Source of the DNA: Frankia casuarinae
GTDB taxonomy: Bacteria; Actinomycetota; Actinomycetes; Frankiales; Frankiaceae
Direction of reading: 5' to 3'
Assembly: GCF_000013345.1 (NCBI RefSeq)
Contig: NC_007777.1
Span: 4,960,001-5,024,000, forward strand
DNA: 64,000 nucleotides
Both the position numbers and the translations under genes were made by a program. Below the pieces are notes generated by a model. That model had not been told where the DNA came from. It did no database searches and was given only the letters and a program-made list of their open reading frames with translations. Within the stretch, counting starts at the first letter, position 1, and each line of letters begins with the position of its first letter. Positions 54,658-63,180 of the stretch are shown here, piece after piece.

Positions 54658-55668
54658 GTGAACCGTACGATCGCTCCCGGCAGCCCTGTCCGAGCCGGAG
54701 ACGTCCCGACAACCTGGCGGTCGTGGCATCTGCACCTGGGGTCCGTGGCCGGATCCCTTCATGACCGCGTACTCGGCGAGGTGATCGGCCCCACCGTCGA
54801 CGACGTACCTGGCAAACCGTGGTTCTTCATCCGCTACTGGCAGGCTGGTCCACATCTCCGGTTCAGAGTCGGCGACTTGGACGACGACGAGGCGCAACAG
54901 GTCGAACAGTCCCTGCGGGAGCGGCTCGCGCGTGCCGGGACGCTGCGCGATGGCGAGGAGCCTCTCGACGCGGAGAGCCACCGGACCGCCGCTCGGCGTC
55001 TGGCTGCCACCGGCGGCGAGGCTGAGGACACGGCTGGGGGGCCGCTGCCGCCGGGAGTCCACCGCGCGGTGTTCGTGCCCGAGACCGAGCGGTACGGCGG
55101 GGCAGCGCTGATGCCTGGTGCGGAACGGCTCTTCCAGGTCTCCAGCGAGCTGGTCAGAACACATCTGCCGAGCCTGCCAGGCACCCGGGAGCGGTCGGCC
55201 GTCGCACTCCGGGCCACGGTGTCGGCGGGCGCTGCGCTGGGCGGACGTGGCGAGCAGGCCGACTACTACCACCAGGCGCTGCACGCCTGGCGCGGCATGG
55301 TGGCGGCCGGATTCGGCTACTCCGAGCAGCAGTTGGATCGACTCACCGGTGCGGACCGCCCGGCGCTGTCCACGGCGGGGGCATCGCGACGCGGGAGCAT
55401 CGACCCCGAGCGCCACGGTGCTTTCGCCCTGTGGCACCGCCTCCTGACCGAACTCGCCGACACGGTACGCGCAACCGGCACGACCCACCCGGGCCGCATC
55501 GTGCTCTCCCACGTCCACATGTTCCACAACCGTCTCGGCCTGAGTCTGGTCGACGAACTGCAGACGTACGCGCGGCTCGTCCGGCTCTTCCCCCTGGACG
55601 CTCCCGTCGGCGGCCCGTCCGGCACGCCTGCCGCCCCCGACCCGCATCGCAGCGCACACGAGGGGTGA
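54658..55668 (+). CDS. Thiopeptide-type LanB C-terminal (glutamate elimination) protein
   Basis: 336 aa from GTG 54658. The signature PWFFIRYWQAGPHLRFRVGD at residues 57-76 and VFVPETERYGGAALM are hallmarks of the Lant_dehydr_C / thiopeptide-type bacteriocin biosynthesis domain. LSHVHMFHNRLGLSLVDEL closes the fold. Stand-alone members (TbtC, NosD type) remove glutamate from the activated Ser/Thr to leave dehydroalanine/dehydrobutyrine. It is 11 bp after the dehydrogenase and 2 bp before the ABC transporter gene, clearly one operon. Confidence 0.88.
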   Translation: MNRTIAPGSPVRAGDVPTTWRSWHLHLGSVAGSLHDRVLGEVIGPTVDDVPGKPWFFIRYWQAGPHLRFRVGDLDDDEAQQVEQSLRERLARAGTLRDGEEPLDAESHRTAARRLAATGGEAEDTAGGPLPPGVHRAVFVPETERYGGAALMPGAERLFQVSSELVRTHLPSLPGTRERSAVALRATVSAGAALGGRGEQADYYHQALHAWRGMVAAGFGYSEQQLDRLTGADRPALSTAGASRRGSIDPERHGAFALWHRLLTELADTVRATGTTHPGRIVLSHVHMFHNRLGLSLVDELQTYARLVRLFPLDAPVGGPSGTPAAPDPHRSAHEG

Positions 55669-55670
55669 TC

Positions 55671-56588
55671 ATGGTCAACCAGCCGCTGGCTGTGCCAGCG
55701 CGGACCCCCGCGCCGCAGGCCGCCGAGGTGGTCGCTCGGGCCGTTGGCGTCACCCGGTGCTACGGCGGCACGACGGCCCTCGACGGCCTCGACCTCGAGG
55801 TGCGGGCCGGCGAGCTGGTGGGCCTTCTGGGGCCCAACGGAGCGGGCAAGTCCACCCTGATCCACGTCCTCACCGGTCTGCGTCGCCCGAACCGGGGTCG
55901 TTGTGAACTGTTCGGGCGGGATCCTCGGACCCCGGCGGGCCGGCGGTACATCGGAGTCACCCCGCAGGAGACCGGACTGCCCGAGACACTGCGCGCGCGC
56001 GAGGTGGTCGACTTTGTCGCGGCCCACTACCCGGCTCCGGAGGACCGCGATGCGCTGCTCGACCGCTTCGGGCTGACCGATCTGGCGCACCGTCAGACCG
56101 GTGGTCTCTCCGGCGGTCAGAAGCGCCGACTGGCCGTGGCCCTCGCCTTCGTCGGCCGGCCCCGCCTCGTCTTCCTCGACGAACCGACGACCGGCCTCGA
56201 CGTGGAGGCCCGCCGGGTGCTGTGGGACCACATCCGCGCGTTCCACCAGGAAGGCGGCACGGTGGTGCTGACCAGTCACTACCTCGACGAGGTGGAGGCG
56301 CTCGCAGAACGGATCGTGGTCGTCTCCGGCGGGCGGGTGCTCGCCGACGGCTCCGTCACCGCGATCCGCGGGATGGTCGACGTCCAGCGCGTCAGCCTGG
56401 TGACCGCTTCGTTGCCGTCGCTTCCGGGCGTCATCAAGGTCGAGGAGATCGACGGACGCACCCACGTGCTGACCAGGGACGCTGACCAGTTCGTACGCGA
56501 CCTGGTGGGCAGCGGCGCGCCCTTTTCGGGGCTGGAGATCCGGCCGACGACGCTCGAGGAGGCCTTCATGGCCATCTCGTCCGCCTGA
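55671..56588 (+). CDS. ABC transporter ATP-binding protein
   Basis: 305 aa. Walker A LLGPNGAGKST, signature TGGLSGGQKRRLAVAL, Walker B PRLVFLDEPTTGLD and H-loop VVLTSHYLDEVEAL are complete. It belongs to the DrrA-like two-component exporters, with a C-terminal extension ending TLEEAFMAISS. With the permease encoded next it should export the peptide and give self-protection. It is part of the RiPP operon. Confidence 0.93.
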   Translation: MVNQPLAVPARTPAPQAAEVVARAVGVTRCYGGTTALDGLDLEVRAGELVGLLGPNGAGKSTLIHVLTGLRRPNRGRCELFGRDPRTPAGRRYIGVTPQETGLPETLRAREVVDFVAAHYPAPEDRDALLDRFGLTDLAHRQTGGLSGGQKRRLAVALAFVGRPRLVFLDEPTTGLDVEARRVLWDHIRAFHQEGGTVVLTSHYLDEVEALAERIVVVSGGRVLADGSVTAIRGMVDVQRVSLVTASLPSLPGVIKVEEIDGRTHVLTRDADQFVRDLVGSGAPFSGLEIRPTTLEEAFMAISSA

Positions 56589-56638
56589 CGCCCCCGGCAC
56601 CGCCGCGCCGTCCACCGTACGCGGAAGGAAAAGACTCC

Positions 56639-57376
56639 GTGTCCATGACCCTCCTGCATGCCCGTTACCAGATCCTTCAGACCATCCGCATCCCCATCGC
56701 GGTGATCGGCTCCGCGTTCTTCCCTGCGGCCTCGATGCTCTTCTTCGTGGTTCCGGCGACCGGCGACGACCCGGCAGGTGCGACCTACGCGACCGCTTCG
56801 ATGGTCGTCTTTGCCGTCATGATCAGCAATCTCTTCGGGCACGGCGTCGGCGTTGCCGAGGACCGCGCCCAGCCCTGGGACCCTTACACCCGGACTCTTC
56901 CCGTCGGCCCGTGGCCGAAGTTCGGGGGCAGACTGATCTCCGGCCTGGTGATGATGCTGGTCTCTCTTGCCCCGGTGGTCGTCATCGCTGCCGTGGCCAC
57001 GCCGGCCCGCATCTCGGCGGTCGGGTTCGCCGCGGCTGTGGGTGTCGTCGTCCTGGTCTCGCTGCCCTTCAGCCTGATGGGACTGGCCATCGGCTACCTG
57101 CTGCCTACCAAAGCGGCCCTCGCCGTAGTGCAGGTCGTCTTCTTCCCAATCGCCTTCGCCGGAGGCCTGCTCTCCGCCCCCGGCAAGGCTCCCGGCTTCA
57201 TCGAGACCATCGCTCCGTACGTGCCGAGCCGTGGCGCGGTCGAACTCATGTGGGCGGCCGTCGGCGACTTCAGGCCGAGTACCACATCCCTCATCGTGTT
57301 CGTCCTGTGGTCGGTGGTCCTCGCGGCCCTCGCGGTCTTCGCGTATCGCAGGGACGAGGGCAGGCGGTTCCGCTGA
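56639..57376 (+). CDS. ABC-2 type transporter permease
   Basis: 245 aa from GTG 56639, with GGAAGGAAAAG upstream. Six hydrophobic helices are visible (IAVIGSAFFPAASMLFFVV, YATASMVVFAVMISNLFGHG, LISGLVMMLVSLAPVVVIAA, FAAAVGVVVLVSLPFSLMGL, LAVVQVVFFPIAFAGGLL, LIVFVLWSVVLAALAVFAYR). It is the membrane partner of the preceding ATPase and the last gene of the plus-strand operon, followed by a hairpin terminator. Confidence 0.9.
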   Translation: MSMTLLHARYQILQTIRIPIAVIGSAFFPAASMLFFVVPATGDDPAGATYATASMVVFAVMISNLFGHGVGVAEDRAQPWDPYTRTLPVGPWPKFGGRLISGLVMMLVSLAPVVVIAAVATPARISAVGFAAAVGVVVLVSLPFSLMGLAIGYLLPTKAALAVVQVVFFPIAFAGGLLSAPGKAPGFIETIAPYVPSRGAVELMWAAVGDFRPSTTSLIVFVLWSVVLAALAVFAYRRDEGRRFR

Positions 57377-57388
57377 CCGGGCAGATCG

Positions 57389-57418
57389 AGGGGCGTCCAC
57401 CCAAAGGCGGACGCCCCT
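57389..57418. terminator. Bidirectional hairpin terminator
   Basis: AGGGGCGTCC (57389-57398) pairs with GGACGCCCCT (57409-57418) around a 10-nt loop. It lies 12 bp after the permease stop and 27 bp from the end of the convergent flavin monooxygenase gene. This symmetrical GC-rich hairpin is well placed to end both transcripts. Confidence 0.8.
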
Positions 57419-57445
57419 TCGCGTACCGGATCCAACCAGCCGCCG

Positions 57446-59113
57446 TCAGAGGGCGCCGGCGTGCGGGACTCGGACACGCTCCAGCAGTTCACGGACGACC
57501 TCCGAGGTCTCCGCTCGGTCACTGCCGACGCCGAACACCTGGAAGTCGGGGCGGATCAGCGCGGCCCGCGCGCCCATGCCGTCCAGCCAGGCCCGCAGGA
57601 ATCCTCCGGCGTCGGCGACGGACTCCCACTCCTTGCTGACGGTTGGGGCCGCGCCCGCCGGCAGGACCTGTACCAGGCGGACACTCCGGTCCCGAAGTCG
57701 CTCGGCCAGCCCCGCCTCCAGCAGTGCCTCCGGCACGCCGAGGGCCAGCAGGACGAAGTCCTGGCCCAGGATTTCCATGCGCGGCTCCGGAGAGCCGACA
57801 GCGCCCAGCCGCACCTCGGGGACACGTCGTCCGGTGCCTCGCCCCGGAGCGCCGTCGGACAGGTGGTGCGCGAACCGTCCGTCCATAGCCTGGCCTGGCA
57901 CAGCGTCGGTGCCGTGTCCCGACGTCGACTTCCCGGATGTCGCCGGCGTCGCGCGGGCCAGCAGTGCGCGGTCCCGTTCGGCGGCCGCCGCCGGATCGGT
58001 CACGCAGATGATCCGGCCCAGCTGGGTGGACATCTCGACGGTCTGCCGGGCCTGCGGCGCGCGCTCCGCCTCGTAACTGTCCATCAGGTTCTCGTCCGCG
58101 CAGCCCGCCAGGATCAGGTCGAGTTTCCATGCGAGATTGGCCGCGTCACCGATGCCCGAGCACATGCCCTGCCCTGCGAACGGCGGCATCTGGTGGGCAG
58201 CGTCGCCGGCGAGCAGGACGCGCCCGCGACGCCAGCGGTTCGCGACACGCGCCGCAAACGTGTACACGGCATGCCGCACGAGCGTGGCGTTGGCAGGCGT
58301 GACACCGAAGAGGGACAGCAGGTCCCACGCCTTCGCCACCCCGGCGAACTCCTCGGCGGACTCGCCGGCCAGCCGCATGAACTCCCAGCGCCTGCGGCCA
58401 GGGCCCGCCGAGACGGCGACGCGCGGCCGGGCTGGATCGGCGTACTGGACGTTGCACGCGGGGAACTCCTCCGGATGGTGCGGTACGACGTCGCAGGCCA
58501 TCCAGTCGTGCGAGAAGCCGTAGTCGGTCAGCGACGCGCCCATGGCCGTACGGACGAAGCTGCCGGCACCGTCGCACCCCACGACCCAGCGCGCCCGAAC
58601 CGTACGGCCGGCACCGGACCCGGTGTCCCGCAGCCCTACTTCGACGTGGGACGCGCGCGCCACGAGCCGGAGGGCCTCCTGTCCCCGCAGCACTCGCAAG
58701 GAGGCACACCGCTCCCCGTGTTCGGTCAACGCCGCCTCCAGCCGCGGCTGGTACATCGATGTCGAGTCCGGCCAGCGATGCTCGTCTCCGGGGCTTAGGC
58801 CGATGCGCAGGAGTGTCCGACCGGTGCCGTTCACAACCATGTAGTCCGGTGACGGCTCTCCGATGGCACCGAGTTCCGCGCGCAGTCCGGCCGCTGCCAG
58901 AACGCGGGCCGCCTGTGCGTCGAAGGCCACGGCGCGTGGGAGGGGGTAGGGGTGCGGCTGCCTCTCGGTCACCGTGACCCGCCAGCCTCGCCGGGCCAGC
59001 AACAGGGACAGAAACTGGCCGACGGGCCCGTAGCCGACCACGAGCACGTGGCAGTCGTCGGCGGATCCGCCGGACTCCATACCTGTTCGGGTGGACGGCA
59101 GTGCGCCGTTCAT
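57446..59113 (-). CDS. FAD-dependent aromatic monooxygenase (MhpA-like)
   Basis: 555 aa from ATG 59113, preceded by GGAGG at 8 nt. FAD motifs are HVLVVGYGPVGQFLSLLLAR, WVVGCDGAGSFVRTAMG (DG motif) and RVLLAGDAAHQMPPFAGQGM. The C-terminal thioredoxin-like domain (RLVQVLPAG, ALIRPDFQVFGVG) is that of 3-(3-hydroxyphenyl)propionate-hydroxylase and polyketide hydroxylases. It probably hydroxylates an aromatic ring, perhaps the aminobenzoate unit or the peptide-bound product. It is divergent from the precursor gene and shares its promoter region. Confidence 0.85.
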   Translation of the reverse strand: MNGALPSTRTGMESGGSADDCHVLVVGYGPVGQFLSLLLARRGWRVTVTERQPHPYPLPRAVAFDAQAARVLAAAGLRAELGAIGEPSPDYMVVNGTGRTLLRIGLSPGDEHRWPDSTSMYQPRLEAALTEHGERCASLRVLRGQEALRLVARASHVEVGLRDTGSGAGRTVRARWVVGCDGAGSFVRTAMGASLTDYGFSHDWMACDVVPHHPEEFPACNVQYADPARPRVAVSAGPGRRRWEFMRLAGESAEEFAGVAKAWDLLSLFGVTPANATLVRHAVYTFAARVANRWRRGRVLLAGDAAHQMPPFAGQGMCSGIGDAANLAWKLDLILAGCADENLMDSYEAERAPQARQTVEMSTQLGRIICVTDPAAAAERDRALLARATPATSGKSTSGHGTDAVPGQAMDGRFAHHLSDGAPGRGTGRRVPEVRLGAVGSPEPRMEILGQDFVLLALGVPEALLEAGLAERLRDRSVRLVQVLPAGAAPTVSKEWESVADAGGFLRAWLDGMGARAALIRPDFQVFGVGSDRAETSEVVRELLERVRVPHAGAL

Positions 59114-59236
59114 CTATCGGTCCTCCGTATCTGGCCCACGATCGCACACCGAAGGCAGGCCAGATTCATGCTAACTACCTGGACTTCTCTCTGCCCTTTT
59201 CTGCGACACGACAAGTGATCGGCGTAAGGTCAGGAG

Positions 59237-59248
59237 TGACAAATGTCA
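59237..59248. promoter_or_regulatory. Inverted repeat upstream of the precursor gene
   Basis: TGACA-AA-TGTCA is a perfect short inverted repeat about 100 bp before the precursor start, in the 233-bp divergent gap. The surrounding DNA (59160-59340) is AT-richer than the cluster genes, as expected of a promoter. Operator role is a guess. Confidence 0.3.
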
Positions 59249-59346
59249 GCACCCCATACGGCTGCGGTTGCGTTCCGTACCGATCAGACCGCAGAATCAC
59301 ATTGTCGGCCTACAGGCTGACGCAATCCATGATGAAGGAGAGAACA

Positions 59347-59526
59347 ATGAGCGCTCTCGCCAGCGAGAAGCCCATGGACGACAAGCTGTTCGCCGGCTTC
59401 GACATCGAGGAGCTGGAGGTGCTGGAGGTCTCCGACAGCGTCGCGCTACCGGAGATGGGTGCGTCGTCTGGCTCAGGCATACTCTGCTGCTCCTCGTCGT
59501 CGTCGTCGTCATCCTCCTGCTGCTGA
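59347..59526 (+). CDS. Thiopeptide-type RiPP precursor peptide with poly-serine core
   Basis: 59 aa from ATG 59347, with AAGGAG 6 nt upstream. The acidic leader (MSALASEKPMDDKLFAGFDI, EELEVLEVSDSVALPEMGA) has the DLxVLEVSD...LPExGAS pattern of thiopeptide leaders, with the usual cleavage region after Gly-Ala. The core after Ser40 is SGSGILCCSSSSSSSSSCC: Cys47-48, nine serines (49-57) and Cys58-59 at the end. Four Cys and up to twelve Ser are modifiable by the YcaO, LanB and pyridine-synthase-like enzymes encoded nearby. Five consecutive TCG codons make the serine run prone to length change. The gene is followed by a strong hairpin. Confidence 0.9.
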   Translation: MSALASEKPMDDKLFAGFDIEELEVLEVSDSVALPEMGASSGSGILCCSSSSSSSSSCC

Positions 59527-59540
59527 CCTCAGTAGTGAGC

Positions 59541-59579
59541 GGTGCGCCTGTCCGGACCATCTGCCCGGACAGGCGCACC
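59541..59579 (+). terminator. Hairpin after the precursor gene (terminator/attenuator)
   Basis: GGTGCGCCTGTCCGG (59541-59555) and CCGGACAGGCGCACC (59565-59579) are perfect 15-bp complementary arms with a 9-nt loop, starting 14 bp after the precursor stop. No T-run follows. Such partial terminators often let the short precursor mRNA accumulate above the downstream enzyme mRNA. The ligase gene begins 27 bp later. Confidence 0.8.
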
Positions 59580-59606
59580 GTCGTCAAGACCCGGACGGGT
59601 GGAACC

Positions 59607-61232
59607 ATGACCAGTTACACCGGCGCCTTCTCTTTGGAAATCCCGGATTTATGGAAAAACCATGAGAACTGCGCTTTCCGTATTCTTTACGGACTGGTCC
59701 AGAGGCCGAACTCGCTCGTGGTGCGCTGGCGTGACAGAGAAATCACGGCCGAGCTTCTCGCCGAGCTGATCCTGAATGCTGCAGAAACCTTCCTGCAATG
59801 CGGTGCCGGCCCACGCGAAGCCATTGCCGTCCTTGCATCGTCCAATCATCCGGCGATGCTCGTCTGCCGATATGCGGCACACCTCATCGGGGCATCCGTC
59901 GTCTACGTCCGGGCCGCCAACCCCCGCACCGACGCCGAAATGCTGTCGCGCCAGGTGCAGTCCCGGATCCTCGAGGAGGTCGGGGCCCGCGTCCTGGTCG
60001 TCGACGCATCACACATCGACCGGGGACGAGCTCTCGTGGCGTCCGCCACGACGCTGCTCACCCTCGTGACGGAAACGTACCCCGCGGTGCCGCTCGACAC
60101 AGGTCGTACGCCCCGGCTGCCTGATCTTCCCCCGTACGACGGCGACGCGCGTGCTCTGGTCACGTTCACCAGCGGAAGCACGGGACAACCCAAGAGCTTG
60201 TCTCAGTCGTACCGCACCTGGAACGCGACCGTCCGCGGGTTCTCCGGCCGGACCGATACCCACCTACCGTCGCGGATCCTGGCCGTGACGCCGGTCAGCC
60301 ACACTGTCGGCTTCATGGTCGACTCCGTCCTCGCCGCCGGTGGCAGCGCGGTCCTGCATGAAGGCTTTGACGCCGGCACCGTGCTCAGCGATGTCGCCAG
60401 GCACCGGATCACCGATACCTATCTGGCCGTTCCGCACCTGTACCGCCTGGTTGAGCATGAGGACCTTCCCCGCACCGATGTGTCGTCCCTGCGTCGGCTC
60501 ATCTACAGCGGCACCCCGGCCGCGCCACGTCGGATCGCGCAGGCGGTCCCCTGCTTCCGCGACGCCATCGTCCAGCTCTACGGCACGACGGAAGCGGGCG
60601 GCATCTCCAGCCTCACGCCGCTGGACCACCAGGAGCCCGAACTCCTGCCGACGGTCGGGCGGCCCTTCCCCTGGGTGCAGGTCCGCATGTGTGACCCGGA
60701 CACCGGCGCTGAGGTGGAGCGAGGCCACGTGGGGGAGGTGTGGACGTACTCGACAACAGTGATGGACGGCTACCTGGAGACCGGCGTCCCCACGCACAGC
60801 ACTCTGCGAGACGGCTGGCTGCGCACGGGTGACCTCGGCTACTGGGACCAGTACGGCTATCTGCGGCTGGTCGGCCGGGTCGGCCAGGTGATCAAGGCCG
60901 GCGGACAGAAGGTTTACCCGACGGCCGTCGAGTCGGCGCTCCAGGAGCATCCCGACGTGCGGCATGCCGTTGTCTTCGGCGTCCACGACCGGGACCGGAT
61001 CGAGCACGTGCACGCCGCAGTCGTCCTGGCACCCGGTTCCTCGGTCACAGACGAGGAGCTGAGTCGCCATGTGGCCGCCACGCTCGACTCGGCCCATGCA
61101 CCTGCGCACTTCAGCCGATGGGCCGAGATCCCGCTCACCGCGTACGGGAAACCGGACCGAGCGTCACTGCGTTCCCGAGCGGAGCGGGAAGCGCTGGGCG
61201 GCGGGACAGTGCAGAGAGGAAGGGCACTGTGA
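59607..61232 (+). CDS. Acyl-adenylating ligase (AMP-dependent synthetase), probable aminobenzoate ligase
   Basis: 541 aa from ATG 59607. ANL motifs: A3 LVTFTSGSTGQPKSLSQSYR, A5 IVQLYGTTEAGGISSLTPLD, A7 WLRTGDLGYWDQYGYL, A8 RVGQVIKAGGQKVYPTAVES, and the catalytic Lys in TAYGKPDRASL. The family activates carboxylic acids as adenylates for CoA, a carrier protein or an amine. Co-transcription with GriI/GriH-like genes suggests an aminohydroxybenzoate substrate, comparable in role to acid-activating enzymes in side-ring-bearing thiopeptide pathways. No carrier protein gene is seen before the window ends. The stop overlaps the next GTG. Confidence 0.82.
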   Translation: MTSYTGAFSLEIPDLWKNHENCAFRILYGLVQRPNSLVVRWRDREITAELLAELILNAAETFLQCGAGPREAIAVLASSNHPAMLVCRYAAHLIGASVVYVRAANPRTDAEMLSRQVQSRILEEVGARVLVVDASHIDRGRALVASATTLLTLVTETYPAVPLDTGRTPRLPDLPPYDGDARALVTFTSGSTGQPKSLSQSYRTWNATVRGFSGRTDTHLPSRILAVTPVSHTVGFMVDSVLAAGGSAVLHEGFDAGTVLSDVARHRITDTYLAVPHLYRLVEHEDLPRTDVSSLRRLIYSGTPAAPRRIAQAVPCFRDAIVQLYGTTEAGGISSLTPLDHQEPELLPTVGRPFPWVQVRMCDPDTGAEVERGHVGEVWTYSTTVMDGYLETGVPTHSTLRDGWLRTGDLGYWDQYGYLRLVGRVGQVIKAGGQKVYPTAVESALQEHPDVRHAVVFGVHDRDRIEHVHAAVVLAPGSSVTDEELSRHVAATLDSAHAPAHFSRWAEIPLTAYGKPDRASLRSRAEREALGGGTVQRGRAL

Positions 61233-62065
61233 CAGAACAGCACTTCGCCCGTGCGCTGAGGATGGCCCGGCTCCACCGCTGGCACCCCGCCAGGCTGGCG
61301 ATCACACCGCTCGACCACTCGATCAGCGACGGACCCGTGGTGCCGCGCGGCACCACCATCGACGGCCTCGCAGGTCAGCTGGTGGAGGCCGGCGTGGACG
61401 CCATCGTCGTCCACAAGGGCAGCCTCCGGCACCTTCGTCCCGCCCGTCTCACCGGCATGTCGGTGATCGTCCATCTCAACGCAAGCACCGCTCACGCACC
61501 CGATCCGGATGCCAAGTACCTGGTCACCGGAGTGGAGGAAGCGCTCAGGCTGGGTGCGGACGCAGTCAGTCTGCACGTCAACCTCGGCTCCCTCGACGAA
61601 CGCCAGCAGATCGGGGACCTCGGCCGGGTCGCGGAGCGCTGCGAGCAGTGGAACCTGCCGCTGCTCGCGATGATGTACCCGCGCGGGCCGCGGATCAGCG
61701 ACCCGCATGATCCGGAGCTGATCGCGCACGCGGTCACACTCGCCGTGGACCTGGGCGCGGACCTGGTCAAGGCCCCCTTCCCCGGGTCCGTCCCGGCCCT
61801 GCGCGACCTGACGGACGCCTGCCCCGTCCCCCTGCTGTGCGCCGGCGGACCCCGCCGCAGTGAGGACGACGTTCTGGCGTACGTACGCGACGTGCTGCAC
61901 GGCGGGGCCGCCGGCGTGGCCATGGGCCGCAGCATCTTCCAGGCCGACGACCCGCGGCGGATGGCTGCGGCGGTGGCCCAACTGGTCCATGCGGAATCCG
62001 AGCCTCGTCTCGAACCGACTGCAGAAGGGCAGCGAAGTGAACGCAAGGAAGCTGTGCTGGCTTGA
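61229..62065 (+). CDS. GriI-like aldolase (C7 aminobenzoate precursor synthase)
   Basis: 278 aa from GTG 61229 (GTGA overlap). It belongs to the DeoC/FbaB-type TIM barrels of the 2-amino-3,7-dideoxy-D-threo-hept-6-ulosonate synthase family: ITPLDHSISDGPVVPRG, VSLHVNLGS, MYPRGPRISDPHD, the Schiff-base Lys in DLGADLVKAPFPG, and LLCAGGPRRSEDD with GVAMGRSIFQ. GriI in grixazone biosynthesis condenses aspartate semialdehyde and dihydroxyacetone phosphate. Being paired with a GriH homologue makes 3-amino-4-hydroxybenzoate the expected product. The end overlaps the next gene by 29 bp. Confidence 0.85.
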   Translation: MTEQHFARALRMARLHRWHPARLAITPLDHSISDGPVVPRGTTIDGLAGQLVEAGVDAIVVHKGSLRHLRPARLTGMSVIVHLNASTAHAPDPDAKYLVTGVEEALRLGADAVSLHVNLGSLDERQQIGDLGRVAERCEQWNLPLLAMMYPRGPRISDPHDPELIAHAVTLAVDLGADLVKAPFPGSVPALRDLTDACPVPLLCAGGPRRSEDDVLAYVRDVLHGGAAGVAMGRSIFQADDPRRMAAAVAQLVHAESEPRLEPTAEGQRSERKEAVLA

Positions 62066-63158
62066 CATCCGCGAGGCCGGCGAAGCCCGGGCCGCAGTCC
62101 TCGATGAGGCTGTGCACCAGCGGATCGACGGCATCGTGAGCGACGATCCGGCGGACCTCGGCGGGCTGCCGCCCACGGTCCGCAAGATACTTCTCTATGA
62201 CGGCCCCACAGCCGAAGCACCAGAGACTCCTGACCTCTCGGCGGCGGACATCGTGATCCTGCCGTCCGGTCTCACGGGGCGCCGCGCACTGGAGGAGCGC
62301 CATCCCGCCGTCCAGTTCGGGCGCCGCGTCGAGATCGTTGACGCCCCGAGTCTGGAGGAGGCGTGCGACGCGGCCCATACCGAGCCGTGGAGCCTGCTCG
62401 ACTTCCGGGACCCGACCAAGATACCGCTGGAGATTGTGATCGCTGCAGCCGTGGGAGCCGAGGGTTCCATTGTCACTCGCGCCGACGACGCGGTGGAGGC
62501 GCAGATCGTCTTCGGGGTCCTGGAACTGGGATCCGACGGAGTCATGATGCCGGGACGGGCAGTGGGGGACGCGACTGCCCTGAAACGCGCCACGGAGGCC
62601 GCCACCGGCGAACTGGAGCTGGTCGAACTGGAGATCACGGCCACCACCCACATCGGCATCGGTGAACGGGCGTGTGTGGACACCTGCGCCTACCTGCGCG
62701 AGGACGAAGGAATCCTCGTCGGCTCGTACTCCAAGGGCATGATTCTCTGCGTCAGCGAAACCCATCCCCTGCCCTACATGCCGACCCGTCCGTTCCGCGT
62801 GAACGCCGGCGCGATCCACTCCTACACGGTTTCGGCCGGCGGCAGGACCCAGTACCTCAGCGAACTCCACTCGGGCAGCAAGGTCCTGGCCGTCGACGTG
62901 AAGGGCCGGACGCGGATCGTCCCGGTCGGCCGGGTCAAGATCGAGAAGCGCCCGCTCATCTCCGTGGACGCCGTGGCCGGAAACGGCCGAGAAGTCAATC
63001 TGATTCTTCAGGACGACTGGCATGTCCGTGTTCTCGGCCCCGGAGGCGCCGTGCTCAACAGCACCGAACTCAAGCCCGGCGACCGGGTGCTGGGGCATCT
63101 ACCGACGGCGGACCGGCACGTCGGCTACCCGATCGACGAGTTCTGCCGCGAGCAGTGA
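62037..63158 (+). CDS. GriH-like / dehydroquinate synthase II family enzyme
   Basis: 373 aa from GTG 62037. It matches the archaeal-type dehydroquinate synthase II fold: KLCWLDIREAGEARAAVLDE, VGAEGSIVTRADDAVEAQIV, FGVLELGSDGVMM, ATTHIGIGERACVDTCAYLR, EGILVGSYSKGMILCVSETH, NAGAIHSYTVSAGGRTQYLS. In actinomycetes this family (GriH) turns the C7 product of GriI into 3-amino-4-hydroxybenzoic acid. Gene order ligase-griI-griH with overlaps supports one pathway. A role in ordinary shikimate synthesis is unlikely given the neighbours. Confidence 0.85.
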   Translation: MNARKLCWLDIREAGEARAAVLDEAVHQRIDGIVSDDPADLGGLPPTVRKILLYDGPTAEAPETPDLSAADIVILPSGLTGRRALEERHPAVQFGRRVEIVDAPSLEEACDAAHTEPWSLLDFRDPTKIPLEIVIAAAVGAEGSIVTRADDAVEAQIVFGVLELGSDGVMMPGRAVGDATALKRATEAATGELELVELEITATTHIGIGERACVDTCAYLREDEGILVGSYSKGMILCVSETHPLPYMPTRPFRVNAGAIHSYTVSAGGRTQYLSELHSGSKVLAVDVKGRTRIVPVGRVKIEKRPLISVDAVAGNGREVNLILQDDWHVRVLGPGGAVLNSTELKPGDRVLGHLPTADRHVGYPIDEFCREQ

Positions 63159-63180
63159 CGGGCGGGTCTGGAGGCAGAAG

